Origin: Acanthacorydalis orientalis
Taxonomy: Eukaryota; Arthropoda; Insecta; Megaloptera; Corydalidae
DNA: 64,000 nucleotides
NCBI GenBank assembly: GCA_034766995.1
Contig: CM068316.1
Location: 9,501,700 to 9,565,699, forward strand
Reading direction: 5' to 3'
This document shows positions 1-12,125 of the stretch, piece after piece. The notes below the pieces were generated by a model. It made no database searches, was not told the origin of the DNA, and worked only from the letters and a program-made list of their open reading frames with translations. The translations under genes were made by a program, and so were the position numbers. Each line of letters starts with the position of its first letter. Positions within the stretch are counted from its first letter, which is position 1.

Positions 1-38
1 ATATATATATATATATATACAAATATATATAAATATAA

Positions 39-130
39 AATCAAAACTATCCACTAAAAATAAAAATTCCATGAGGTGGACTTATTATTTGGGACGAGAT
101 TTCTATGGTACCCAAATATGTTTATCTCTC

Positions 131-165
<35 letters not shown>

Positions 166-290
166 ATCAAAATTATCCACAAAAAATAAAAAAAGTCCAT
201 GACGTTGACTTATATATTTGGAACGAGGTTTCTATGATACCCAAATATTTTTATTGTTTCATTCGATTACATGTTCACGATTATAATTGA
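39..290. repeat. Two-copy tandem duplication, period about 126 bp
   Basis: A unit beginning AATCAAAACTATCC at 39 is repeated, diverged, from 165 (AATCAAAATTATCC). Both copies contain a shared core reading GGGACGAGATTTCTATG in the first and GGAACGAGGTTTCTATG in the second, followed by ACCCAAATAT. They are separated by a (CT)n-(TA)n microsatellite at 127-165. The longest reading frame here, at 105-290, is just this repeat read through the microsatellite and is not a gene. Confidence 0.75.
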
Positions 291-325
291 CAACTGGCCG
301 AACGTTGATTAAGGGGCGGAGCCCC
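255..325 (+). repeat. Dispersed repeat ending in a GC-rich hairpin, copy 1
   Basis: The segment starting TGTTTCATTCGATTACATG and running through TATAATTGACAACTGGCCGA is shared, inverted, with 43313-43385. It ends in the hairpin GGGGCGGAGCCCC at 309-323. A short GC-rich hairpin at the end of an AT-rich repeat resembles a transposon terminus, possibly Helitron-like, but no complete element is visible. The class is inference. Confidence 0.5.
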
Positions 326-616
326 CTATTATATTCATATAATTAAATTTTACGAAATCGTGTTCGACAATGAAGTATAAATGTATCAGTTGAATCTAAA
401 TCAAATAGACATAGCATAAAATAAAACGATTTAGAATTACTCTCAAGAGAAGAATTAAGAAGTAAATAAAAATTGCACATATAAAATTACAGATATCTAG
501 GTAGTGGTAAGTATTCTGTTTATTTGTAGAAAAATGTTAATATTAAAGGATCAATAACAAATTGGAAAATAATAATAGTAATTATTATTTGGTATTATGA
601 AATATAAAGTCAAAAC

Positions 617-617
<1 letters not shown>

Positions 618-668
<51 letters not shown>

Positions 669-693
669 GTATCGGTATATATATATATATATG

Positions 694-752
<59 letters not shown>

Positions 753-778
753 CGTATATATATATATATATATGTATG

Positions 779-809
<31 letters not shown>

Positions 810-812
810 TGG

Positions 813-843
<31 letters not shown>

Positions 844-845
844 GT
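618..845. repeat. Compound (TA)n microsatellite
   Basis: About 225 bp of almost pure TA with sporadic interruptions (TATCGG, ACGTA, ATGGA) ending in (GT)n. It produces artefactual Tyr-Ile reading frames on both strands, which I do not treat as genes. Confidence 0.97.
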
Positions 846-1047
846 GTGTGTACGAAATTCTGTGTAAGAGTACTCGTATTCTTATTACAAATTCATATTC
901 GACGCTACTGGTACCCAGACATTTTCCGTACAGTATGGAAGAAGTGAGACCGTGTATTATTTATCATCATCGCATATAATATTGAAATCTTCGTTCGTAA
1001 CTCATGTCAACGACATTTTGAAATTTAACTGGTGAGTGTCGATGGGT

Positions 1048-1100
1048 GAAAAACGCATGCGCTGCCAAGTTCAATAACCGGAAGTGGCGATGTTGATTGG
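1048..1100. promoter_or_regulatory. Candidate housekeeping promoter with NRF1-, ETS- and CCAAT-like motifs
   Basis: Within 50 bp, in a stretch clearly less AT-rich than its surroundings, there is CGCATGCGC at 1054-1062 (close to the palindromic NRF1/Ewg consensus), CCGGAAGT at 1078-1085 (ETS consensus), and GATTGG at 1095-1100 (an inverted CCAAT box). These motifs are known to cluster in TATA-less promoters of constitutively expressed genes. No coding exon could be joined to it in either direction, so the gene served and the orientation are unknown. The cluster is seen directly; promoter activity is inference. Confidence 0.35.
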
Positions 1101-1109
1101 TTTTGCACA

Positions 1110-2958
1110 GATGCATTTTTATAAAGATTTGATTTGTTTGTACAAAAAATAAACGAGCTAGTTTAAAAATAGATTTTTTTATTATATCCCGTACTTAATT
1201 GTCAAGATAAATAAATACGTGATTGCTAGCTGATAGTCATCTTTCAGCCAAGTTGATAGAAATGAATATTAAATAATAAAATTGTATAATAGTATCTTAA
1301 TATAATGACAATCCTATTTAAAATATTTTTATGATCGTTTCATCTTTTGCTGTTATAGCTATATCATCTAGAGATAAAAAAACTGTATTATTAGAAATGA
1401 ATCGAAAATGTAGACATACTGGATGAATATATAATATAAACACGATTATTCATCAGAGAATCAGTGTCACTAAAAAAACTTTATATAAAGTATAGTATCA
1501 CGGGATTTTTTTTGAGTAATTGAAACGTAAAAACAGTTATTTTCAACTTAGACAAAAACAGATGTTACAATACAATCTAATTATAAATTTTATGATTTAC
1601 ACAATCACCGCAAATCTGATTTCAAACTAGCACATTTACAATTAACATTTTTGTCTATTCGTTTACTTAATATTAAAAAAGAACATATCTTTGATATGTA
1701 TGTTTTTTTTATAAATATTCATACACATAATATTCGAAATAAAATACATAATTTAATTGTTTAAGAAACAGTTACATTGAAATTAATTTATATATAAAAA
1801 AAGTGCTTTGCAATCAATCATATAAGGAGTTAGTGCTATTTTTAAACATATGAATTTCTTGAATGGATAAATATAAATTTATTATTATTAATAAATACAG
1901 ATTTATCTAATGTTCAAAAGTATAAATCCCACTTCCATATCGCTTTAAATGAACAAATATGCTACGAGAATCGAAGCCGATACACTTAAATAACAGTTAG
2001 CACGCTACCACTGCAGTATCTCGGTCAGTGATCTTTATTTTAATAATAACTATTCCAGTTTACGATCCATGAAACAGTTTTCAATGTCGGCGAGCCTATA
2101 AATGACGGATAAAAAGTTTATGATCAATAAAAATAAATTGAGCCGTTGCAATTATTTCGGATGTAACACTATTTTATGTAGCTGTCAAATTTGTATCAGC
2201 AAATGATTGATGGATATGATCTGTGTGTGTATTCCTTGAGGAACAAAGCGTATAATTCAAATGAACAAGTATAATAAATTACAAGTGTCTGTGTAAATTC
2301 AATGTTTTTCGTTTTTGTGTTGTTGTATGGAAATATCCAGAATATTTATTTCTTATTCAAATAATACGTTTAATAATGTATGAAGATAATAATGTATGAA
2401 GATACTAATGTATGAATAAAAAATATTTTACGTTTATGATATGAAAAGGCTTAAAAAAAATTGTTTTATTCTATAAGAAACTCAGAGTTTATTTTCGAAA
2501 ATGAATGAATCGCTCAAATACCATAAGTTTTTTTAATCATTTTTTTCAGTGATTACTTGTGCTTTATTTTGATCTCTTATGTTCATTTCGATATCAATAC
2601 CATTATATTCAAAGCACAAACACGTAATTTCTATACCTACACTTTTGATTTTCATGAACATTCGCGGTGTTTGAAGTAGTAACCCATTGAAACGAAATAA
2701 CAAGCTAGACTATAGATAGACACGTAGCGAAATACTTGAGGTAAAAATGCGCATATGCGACAAATCGAGACTCGTGGAATGAGATGTTATATGTTTTACC
2801 TCTTAATGGTAACACAATTTATATTGCACATTTATTTTTATTTCGCATATAGAAAAAATACGTCACATTTTGATTATATCAGGTGTAAAAATTAATTCTG
2901 TGCCTTTAAATTGAATCAATCATAATTCTGTTTTCAATTAAAATATTTTCTCATCGTT
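1110..2958. other. Gene-free AT-rich intergenic DNA
   Basis: No reading frame with coding character and no recognisable transposon end. The only structured item is the 16-bp tandem repeat listed separately at 2371-2418. Confidence 0.6.
2371..2418. repeat. 16-bp tandem repeat, three copies
   Basis: The unit TAATAATGTATGAAGA occurs twice perfectly (2371-2386, 2387-2402), followed by TACTAATGTATGAATA (2403-2418). It is a small minisatellite with no evident function. Confidence 0.9.
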
Positions 2959-2984
2959 TTACAATTCGCAAATGCCAATCTTAA

Positions 2985-3190
2985 CATTTAAAAATACTAC
3001 ATGTCTTGGCCAAGCAGTTGGCATAACCTCACAAAACAGTGATGAGCGCAAAAGCAGCAAATTAAGTATTGTGTACTTAAGGTAAGCCAAAAATATCGTT
3101 TCCGTGGCTTCGGCAGCATTTTTTTCAACTGAAATGCTCTTATGTGTTTCTTTTCGAAATAAGCACATTGGAGTCGAGCAGTCAAGCAGT
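2985..3190 (-). pseudogene. Possible mariner transposase N-terminal relic
   Basis: On the minus strand two overlapping frames together give fragments such as EKKHIRAF and KNAAEATETIF. These resemble the start of some mariner transposases, where a K-x-IR helix is followed by a conserved AA-E-T stretch. The segment abuts the mariner end at 3199-3329. No single frame is intact and the match is by eye only, so it may be coincidental. Confidence 0.3.
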
Positions 3191-3198
3191 CGATGTTA

Positions 3199-3329
3199 CC
3201 AAAATACAGACCGAAAAATGCACTCTAAAATGATATTAAAATGAACACGAAGAAATGACACTTTCATTGAAAAAAATTAAAGTTAGAATTGTGAAAACAA
3301 AAACCGTAATTACTTTCCTACCAATTTAA
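3199..3329 (-). mobile_element. Mariner family A, isolated terminal fragment
   Basis: This is about 130 bp matching the right-hand end of the other family A copies. It contains the block CCAAAATACAGACCGAAAAA followed by the inverted-repeat end ACCGTAATTACTTTCCTACC, and is flanked by TA at 3330-3331. The body and the opposite end are missing. Orientation is given relative to the transposase-coding strand of the longer copies. Confidence 0.75.
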
Positions 3330-3408
3330 TATTTTGAGAAAAATTGATTTTGTTTTTGAACTTTTATAATAAACGAAATCTTGAAGTATGAATTATCTTC
3401 CTAATTTT

Positions 3409-3410
<2 letters not shown>

Positions 3411-3450
<40 letters not shown>
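3411..3450. repeat. (AT)n microsatellite
   Basis: Uninterrupted AT dinucleotide array of 40 bp. Confidence 0.97.
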
Positions 3451-3453
<3 letters not shown>

Positions 3454-5820
3454 ATTTATCACCCACTGCCAGATAAAATGTGGTTTTAATTTATTCCAGT
3501 TTGAACGATTGAGAGATATTCTTTTCCGCACATTTATAATATATTTGCTAATATCCTTACTCCACTTATTCACTTTCCAAGTCTCTTTCTAGAAATTTTC
3601 GCATTTATTGGCTCCAAAGTGATCATTTCTATTTCCTTGTAATTTATTCTCTTTTTACAATATACCTCCTTTTTCAACCCTGTGTTCAAACTCTCTATTT
3701 TTCTTAATATTTATAAATCTTATTTGTTTTCGTGTCCATTCTATTTTTCTTCAATATTTTTTTCTATTTCTAGCATACACGTTTCTGTGTTTTAATGAGG
3801 TTTCTGCATACGCATCCTTGTTCCATTTTTTTGTCAAATAACTTTAATGATTTTTAATGGATAAAAACAGTCAAGTTACATTAATATCCAACGTATCAGT
3901 ATACAGTAAAATCTTAAAAATACAATATGTACAAGGAAACTTTTTAATATCTTTGACCTTCCTTTGTAATGATCTCCTCTTAGATGTTTTCATTTAATAA
4001 TTTCTGTGTCTTATAACAAGAGCCTTATCCCATTTTCATTTTAAAATTGGCTTAATTATTTTAATATTCAAATCTCATACTATAATTCAATTTATACAGT
4101 TTTTTCTTGAAATAGAATGAAATCTTTAATTTAACCAGCTGAATGGTTTTCCTGAACTCAGTTCTGATTTCGATGCATGGCTGCTCCGAAACTTTTTTGT
4201 TATGAAACCAAATATTCAAGTAATTAATTTTATTACACAAGTATCAAATTATTAAAAATAATTAAAACTATTGAACAAAAAAATATAATAAAATAGCGTG
4301 CATAATTTTAAAATAAAAACGTTTTATTATAATATTAAATTACTTTAATCTTTTTATACAAACTGATGCACATAACAAGAATCATTTAATATAATACAAT
4401 CGATGAATCGAATGTCAAAAGCATGAATATTCAGAAGTGTAATACTTTCGAATTTCAATAACCAATTCTTAGAATAATTTGAAATCAATACTAGATTATA
4501 ATATTAAAGCGAAGTCAAAACAAGACGAAAATAAGTCTTAATCTTATTACATACGTACTTGAAAGCAACTGAATGTATTAAATAAATTTAATCGTATTTC
4601 TTCAACACTTACTTATTATAAATCCAGCATCTACTTTAATATTTCCGTAATATTTTTTTTTTTTATTATTGTTTAACACATTCTGTCACTATACTCATTA
4701 ACATATTATCTATTTTATATTTTTAGATTATGTTAGAACGCTATTAACCCATTTGTCACGATGTCAAAAAAGTTACATGCGATCAGATAGGGATATCCGA
4801 TACATCTTGAATATTATTTATGTTAAATTTTAATTTTTCTTCTTTAAATTTTAGATTTTTTAAACATTCTTACTACAAAAAAAATATAAAATAGAATTTA
4901 AATATTTTCCTCTCTTTTACAGTAAAAAAATATTTTTTTTATTTAAGATATTTATTAGTTTGAATTTTAATTAAATAATTATTGACTTTTAATGGAACTA
5001 TTCTTCTAAAATATATTATATAGGTGATTTAATTTAAGCTTCCACGAGTACTAAAAGGTGGTGCAGGGGTTAAGAAAAGTAATTTTATTTTTTATTTAGT
5101 ATTTTAGTTCAATTCAATTCTAAAATACAATTAAACCAAAATAATAAATGGGGAATATCGTGTTCTTTTATTTTTTTTTTAATATTTTCATATGGAGGCT
5201 TAAGTTGAATCACCTATAATTATATTTCAAGATTTGATGCACGTGTATGTGTATAATTATAATAATATTAATTAATTCTGTAAGTTTTTTCCGAAAATAT
5301 ATTCGAAATATAAATTTCAATTTCGACTAATCAAAATGTCATCGTTGAATTGTGTTTAATGAAACGTGCCCTAACTTAATCAATCATTATCTTTCGAAAC
5401 CAAAGCGTATCTCCTAATTATTCATTGTCGCATAACTGCGACTCTTTTTGTTTGATTAATTTTTAAAGATTGCTATTTTCTATTTACTTCCTCTCATTGT
5501 TTTCATTTTTCTTTTAAATTTGTGTTAATCGAAATTCTGAGTATGTCTTTCAATTTAGTAATTTTAATTAAAACCTGTAATACGATTTTATATAAATTCA
5601 TTTAAGAAAGGGTAATTGTTTTTTTTATTTGTAATTCGATATAAAATATAAAAATCATTTTATTCTGATTTTCGTTTTTGTAGTTGAAAGTTTATTTTGT
5701 CACATATGTTTATTGTTTTTAATATTCATGACTTTGATAGATTTCAATAAGTTAGTATATTTATATTTAATGAAAATGATTTATATCCTTATAAATTTAT
5801 TAAACGAATTGTTATATTTC
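3451..5820. other. Gene-free AT-rich intergenic DNA
   Basis: Long A/T homopolymer runs and no frame with coding character. A less AT-rich patch around 5040-5070 has no recognisable identity. Confidence 0.6.
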
Positions 5821-5854
5821 TATATATATATATATATTTATTTATCTATATCTA

Positions 5855-5886
<32 letters not shown>
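5821..5886. repeat. Interrupted (TA)n / (TATC)n microsatellite
   Basis: TA repeats interrupted by TATTTATTTATCTATATCTATC, then pure TA again. The 66-codon frame running through it (5713-5913) is not considered coding. Confidence 0.95.
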
Positions 5887-5891
<5 letters not shown>

Positions 5892-6131
5892 TTCAATATT
5901 TGATAATCTATAACTGAATAAAAGGAAAGATTTTTTCTACATTCTTTCAATTTAAAGAATCCAATGCCTGTATCATCCATATGTTTTCAAAAATTTATTA
6001 ATATAATTATGTCACTAATTCATAATCCCTTCCTTTCTATTTTATATTTCTTGAAACTCAGTCAATATTTCTATTGTCTTTCGGTCATCCTCTTTTCCTG
6101 CAAAATTTCTTGTCTATTAGAGACTCTAAAT

Positions 6132-6621
6132 CATGCGTTCCTAACCTTTTTCATATATTGATCCCTAACAAAAAATATTTTTTATCACCCCCCCCCCCCC
6201 AAATTGGAATTACTATTGTGCCTCCCTCGTGACATTAAAATATTTCATGTGAATTTTTGAAGAAATATTTGTAGTATTGAAAATGAAAAATGGTAGTGAA
6301 ATATGTTTTTAATAATTTGTAAATGACTGTATTTAATGAATGATTATTATTATTATTAGCCTTGTTATAGGAGTGCATTGAAAACAAGAATACAGTTGAA
6401 TAATATTTACAATAAAATATAATAAATGATATTTTTTTAAAAAAACAGCATTAAATATAAAATATATATAAATTATAATAAAATATATAATTGATAATAA
6501 ATATATCTATTAATTCACTAAAGTTAGTTCTTAATTTGATGGTTGAGTCTGTTATTTATCGACCCTCTATCAACTTTCATCAATCTCTAATGGGTCTATT
6601 CGACCCCGTTCGGAACTCCTA
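6132..6621. mobile_element. hAT-type nonautonomous element (MITE)
   Basis: A 490-bp element bounded by a perfect 8-bp target duplication CTCTAAAT (6124-6131 and 6622-6629). Its termini are imperfect inverted repeats: CATGCGTTCCTAAC at the left and TAGGAGTTCCGAAC read inward from the right. Next to the ends are the GACCCC-like stretches typical of hAT-derived repeats. An 8-bp duplication and GTTCC-AAC ends are established hAT characters. The interior has no transposase frame and contains a run of 13 C residues at 6188-6200. The boundaries are well supported by the duplication. Confidence 0.85.
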
Positions 6622-6629
6622 CTCTAAAT

Positions 6630-8210
6630 CAAGGATGAATCTTTAAGTTCTCTTAAAAATGCCGAAACTAATAATAAATAACAAAAACTCAGGTGATCAG
6701 GTAAAGTATCAGAACAATTTTTAAAATATCAGTAGACATTCTTTATTTGATTTTCAATTTTAATTTAAAAAACAAGAATATAAGAAATTAGATTTGAGTT
6801 AAAAACAAGAATAATAATTAGACATTTTACTTTAATTTTTATTTTTTAAAAAAATGAAGGAAAGAATTTGTAAACCTATGTAGAAAGTGAACCTCCACAC
6901 GCCTAGAATTTATTTTTTCTCCAAGTTATTAGATTTTTTATAGACACTTTCTTATAAATATCATTTAATGTAAATTAGTTTTACTTCAAAACCTATCTAA
7001 GAATGACTAAACCCAGTCTTAAAAGAAATAAACTCTATTCGGATAGATTAATTATCTAGATTCAGAAGTGATTACCTCAAACTTTTACATTTCATTTCCT
7101 CACCGTTCATTTTTTACTTCTTGCGATTTTTCTTTATTCTCAAATTTAAATTCAATATCAAAAGAAAAAGATTAAACAACAATGACAACAAGTAATAAAC
7201 GTTATATCGAAATAAAAATTTCTAGATTGGTTTCAAAAACATTCAAACTAATAAAATGACTCCAAAAAATTATATCTTCAACACAAACTTATTACATTTG
7301 AATATCACTTATGGCAATATAAAAAACTATTTTTTTATTAACAGTTCCACATTTCGGATATTTTATGTAAAAAAGTAATAATCACTCATAACTACTTTTT
7401 TATATTTTATTTAATTACCTTACATTCTCTTAATTATTTTTTGTACGAATAAAAATATAAAAAAAGTTTTTAGAGTTAAAACTTAGAACTCAAATAATTA
7501 TGAAACAAATGATATATACAGTATTTATATAAAGTATAATTAATTCATATTTGTAATACAAATTACGAACAAAACTTGCAGTTTTTAATTGTATTCTTAA
7601 TTGAGTTCATGATACGAATACAATTAGAAATTTAAAAATAAATCTTTTAATTTCAAGCTTAAAAAATCAGGTAGTCTAATGGCGTTCTAAAGTTAAATGA
7701 AATCAAATAATACTTTATTAAGACCATGAACACTTTCATCTTAAATACGTATTAATTATTTTCATATAATTTTATTTTGTATAAATATTCTTAGATTTAT
7801 ATATATATATATATATATATATACGTGAGTGTGTGTGTATGTATGAATGCACGTACATATGTAATAACTAACCTAACATTACTTCAATGCACACTATATC
7901 AATTAAACATCTGTTACAATATGTAATTATTCAAACATAAAACTTAACCGTAATTTATTACACAAGTTTTTGTACAAATAATTGTATTATTGATTGCATG
8001 TCACAAACAACTTCAGTCTACAAAAATAAACCCTTCAATAAAGCATATATTTATTGAACTTGTTCCACTTCCTTATTTGCTAATATAATGTTCAAAAAAA
8101 GAAATTGTACTCTATTTATAAAGTTTTATTAACACATCCCGCGCCACGCTGTTTTAATACGAATGTGCGACTATCGCCAATAACTCACATTCCCAAACTC
8201 ATGTCACTGA
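6630..8210. other. Gene-free AT-rich intergenic DNA with a short (TA)n array
   Basis: No coding frame. A 25-bp (TA)n tract at 7799-7823 is followed by GTGAGTGTGTGTGTATGTATG. From 8130 the base composition becomes more balanced, leading into the foldback at 8215. Confidence 0.6.
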
Positions 8211-8214
8211 GTTT

Positions 8215-8370
8215 ACTATTCTTTGTTTTTGTTTCTCAGTCACTGGTTTCGGTCTTTCGACATCTTTAGGTGAATACTCACCTTAAGATGTCGAATCATC
8301 ATCTATAGAATTAAATCAGCACTCGTGGAAAGACGAAACCGGTAATGGAGAAACAAGAATAAAGAATAGT
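8215..8370. mobile_element. Nested foldback, possible Penelope-like element tail pair
   Basis: Outer arms 8215-8258 and 8328-8370 are inverted copies of one another with a few mismatches (ACTATTCTTTG at one end against CAAAGAATAGT-like sequence at the other). Inside the left part a second hairpin, 8258-8293, pairs CGACATCTTTAGGTGA with TCACCTTAAGATGTCG around ATAC (15 of 16 positions match). On the minus strand CTAAAGATGTCGAAAGAC is followed directly by CGAAAC, resembling a minimal hammerhead ribozyme core such as those described in Penelope-like retroelements. The G of the canonical CTGANGA box is A here. The inverted structure is seen directly; the element class and ribozyme are inference. 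Confidence 0.5.
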
Positions 8371-8488
8371 GACGTCGAAGGTAAGAAAAACAACTTTAAT
8401 TCCAGGTACACAGGAACAAAACAAATTACAAGTTACCAAACTTACTATTACTAACAATCAAAAGAAATAACATGTAACATGCATTGTA

Positions 8489-9021
8489 TTAGGTTGGTAG
8501 AAAAATAATTGCGGTTTATGACTTTCAAATTCATATATATTTTTCTCAGCTAGTTGTTTTAAGTGGTCTCGAACTGTTGGATGACTAACGGCTAACCATT
8601 GTGCAAGCTCTCGAATTGTTGTGCATGATTCTTATTCAACTAACGTCTTCAATTAATCGTTAACAACTGAAGAAGGATGCCCGTGACCTTCATCATCATC
8701 AAGTCTCTCGTTCCCAACACGAAATTTTTGGAACCACCATTGCACCAAAAGCATCGTTTAGTTTATGAGCACTTTCTGCTGCTTTACTACCCGTTTCCAA
8801 CTCATACAAAAAATGTTTTTATTCGCTTCTTTTCAATCTTTAATTCAATAGCCCGATTTGAAGCAAAGTAATAAAACTAAAGTCGATTTTACCAAAATAC
8901 AGACCGAAAAATGTACTTTAAAATGATATTAATATGCACAAGATGAAATGATACTCTCATTGAAAAAAATAAGGTTAGAATTTAGAAAATAAAAACCGCA
9001 ATTATTTTCCTATCAATCTAA
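8489..9021 (-). mobile_element. Mariner family A, internally deleted copy
   Basis: A 533-bp element with both terminal inverted repeats (TTAGGTTGGTAGAAAAATAA at the left; TTAGATTGATAGGAAAATAA read inward from the right) and flanking TA dinucleotides at 8487-8488 and 9022-9023. The minus strand encodes a decayed transposase N terminus, including the helix-turn-helix stretch TIRELAQ before a HPTV motif, with in-frame stops. The catalytic DDD domain is absent: the HTH region runs almost directly into the terminal repeat. It shares this layout with the copies at 18752, 57811 and 60586, so the deletion predates their dispersal. Confidence 0.9.
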
Positions 9022-9023
9022 TA

Positions 9024-10148
9024 AAATAAAACAAGTACTTTTAATTTAAGATAATTTTAATAGATGGTTCAGAATTTAATCAGCATAAGTTAGTTGTCGA
9101 TCAAATTGTTTTTTTTTTTCGATAAATATTTTAAAATATAAATGATTTCATAAGTTCCGAAATAATGGATTCATCAATTAACACATTTTCTAATAAATGA
9201 TAAAAGAAACAACATGAGATACTTCCCGATAGTAACGGACACATTTGACTAGCCGATATGAAGCTGCGATTTTCTGTTGCGCTTGAAGTTCTAGCTCGTT
9301 CGTCTTATAATGATTTTTACCAGCAGACTTCACAGCTATCCCTTGTTATTGAACTTTCATCAATCAAAAGTCATAGGTCTTATTCCTGATACTTCAATTT
9401 GTTACGCTCAATGGATTCTGGCATGATTATGATAAACACACACAAACAAATTTTATTTATGATGTTTATTACAACTTTCGATATCACTATGTTTCATTTT
9501 AATGACTAAAACTGATTTCCATCTGATAAATCCAATTGATATTACATATTAAGATGGTTTTTGTTAAAATAATATCCCGTTCGCACTGAAGTAAAATTTA
9601 TTAACATTTTTTACTTGGCAGTATTTGTATACTGATGTTGCTAAATTTTTCTGATTCCAATCGTGTCCACACAAATGAAACATATTAACATTAAACAACA
9701 TTTTTTCCTCCTAGAAGAAACATTTTAATAAATTGAATGCCTAGTAACTACTAAATACATCATCCTACTATATTAATAATCGAATAATTAGTATGTATGA
9801 GTATATATGAATGAGTATAAATGTAGCTTCTTGTTGACAATTTCCATTTGAAGTTTATTACTAAACATGTAAACGTGCAACAAGAAGTAACACTCGAAAA
9901 GTATCAACAGAAATATTAACAATATCGGTTATTTAGTAAAAAAAATACTTTCTGGAAAATGTTAAAGTGTGTTGTCTGTTTATGAATTCAATTAGAGACA
10001 AACATTTAGCAACATCAGTCAACAAGCAAGATCAGAAATGTGGAAAAATGTTTTTTGTGGATATAACATAATATAAGCATGGGTTTATCGAAGAAATGTT
10101 CATTAAATATTACTATTTTCTTAAATATTCTTGAAATTATTAATATAG

Positions 10149-10149
<1 letters not shown>
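9024..10149. other. Gene-free intergenic DNA
   Basis: A patch at 9220-9360 is less AT-rich but has no recognisable frame or repeat end. Nothing else is identifiable. Confidence 0.55.
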
Positions 10150-10199
<50 letters not shown>

Positions 10200-10210
10200 T
10201 CATTTATACA

Positions 10211-10244
<34 letters not shown>
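10150..10244. repeat. (TA)n microsatellite, two blocks
   Basis: Pure AT at 10150-10194 and 10213-10244, split by an 18-bp spacer. The second block ends exactly where the mariner relic begins. Confidence 0.95.
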
Positions 10245-10248
<4 letters not shown>

Positions 10249-11028
10249 TTGTCTGATAAGTACGGTAAAAAAACAAGTTAAACACTGTTTTTTTTTTGTG
10301 GAAAAAACGATTTTATTTCCCAACATAGTTTAGGGATATACACTTGGTACAACGAAACTGCAAATTCGCATTGACGACGGCAATAACATCTTAATTCTAC
10401 AATAATTTCTCCCCACCGAACCACATTTCCAAGTTTGAGAAAAGGGAGAAGTCGCACGGGACCAAGTTCGAAGAATTGGAAGGCCGAGGAATCAATTCGG
10501 AGCCTAATTCGTGCAATTTTGCCATTGCGACGGTCGATTTGTGGGATGGCGCGTTATTATAGTTTTTGTGCGCAATCTTGGCCGTTTTTGTTTCAGCTCT
10601 TCTTTCAAATGGTACAATAATGTTGTATAATAATCTCCTGTAATCGTTTTTCACTTCGTGAAGTAATCGATCAGGATGATTCCTTGGGAATCCAAAAAAA
10701 ATGGCCATTACCTTCCCAGCCAACAAAACTGTTTTCGCCTTCTTCGGCGCACTTTCACCAGTCGTTGTCCACTGCTTCGACTCAGGTGTGTAATGGTGGA
10801 TCTATATCTCGTCCGTGATGACGAATCGACGCAAAAACCTGTTCGTTTTTTCCATTTTTGTGGCAAATGCTACAATGCTCGCTTCAAACAACTGTAGAAC
10901 GTTAACAACGCGTCGCTTCTGGCTGAAATTTCGCTTATGCTAGTTTGAGTAACACTTGATAGCTGTGACGTAACCAAATGAATAATGGCGCCATATCATA
11001 GAAATTTACCAATCTTATCAAACGACTC
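10245..11028 (-). mobile_element. Mariner relic with decayed D,D34D transposase
   Basis: About 784 bp. The ends are related inverted repeats: AGGTTTGTCTGATAAGTACG at the left and AGTCGTTTGATAAGATTGG read inward from the right. On the minus strand, 10397-10726 encodes the C-terminal catalytic part of a transposase related to Mos1-type mariners: LLAGKVMAIFFGFP, then YNNAPSHKS and VPCDFSLF. The spacing between the second and third catalytic positions is 34 residues, the mariner D,D34D signature, but the second Asp is Asn (AAT codon). Upstream, the stretch holding the first Asp (RDIDPPLHT-like) is in another frame with stops. The N-terminal half is missing. It sits between (TA)n tracts on both sides, as expected for insertion at TA. 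Confidence 0.85.
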
Positions 11029-11034
11029 ATATGT

Positions 11035-11931
<897 letters not shown>

Positions 11932-12094
11932 GTGTGCCTGTTTCTTCTGCAAAAAAGTCTAGCTTAAAATATAAATTAACACATGTGAATCTATGTATAA
12001 TATGTAGCTTTATATTTAGGTTCATTTCTTAAAAAATGTTCAACTGGCTTCTTAAAATCTTTCTAATAATAAAAAATTACATATTTTACAAGAT

Positions 12095-12125
12095 GTATAT
12101 ATATATATAGAGAGAGAGAGAGATA
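12095..12125. repeat. (TA)n-(GA)n compound microsatellite
   Basis: A TA tract passes directly into GAGAGAGAGAGA. Confidence 0.95.

Noticed and set aside
667..979. Tyr-Ile repeat reading frames over (TA)n arrays, here and at every other microsatellite
   Set aside because: They are direct translations of TA repeats, open on both strands, with no start context, conservation logic or splice signals.
8677..8871. 64-codon plus-strand frame
   Set aside because: It is antisense to the decayed mariner transposase of the element at 8489-9021.
10435..10897. Plus-strand frames of 61 and 73 codons
   Set aside because: They are antisense shadows of the mariner transposase relic on the minus strand.
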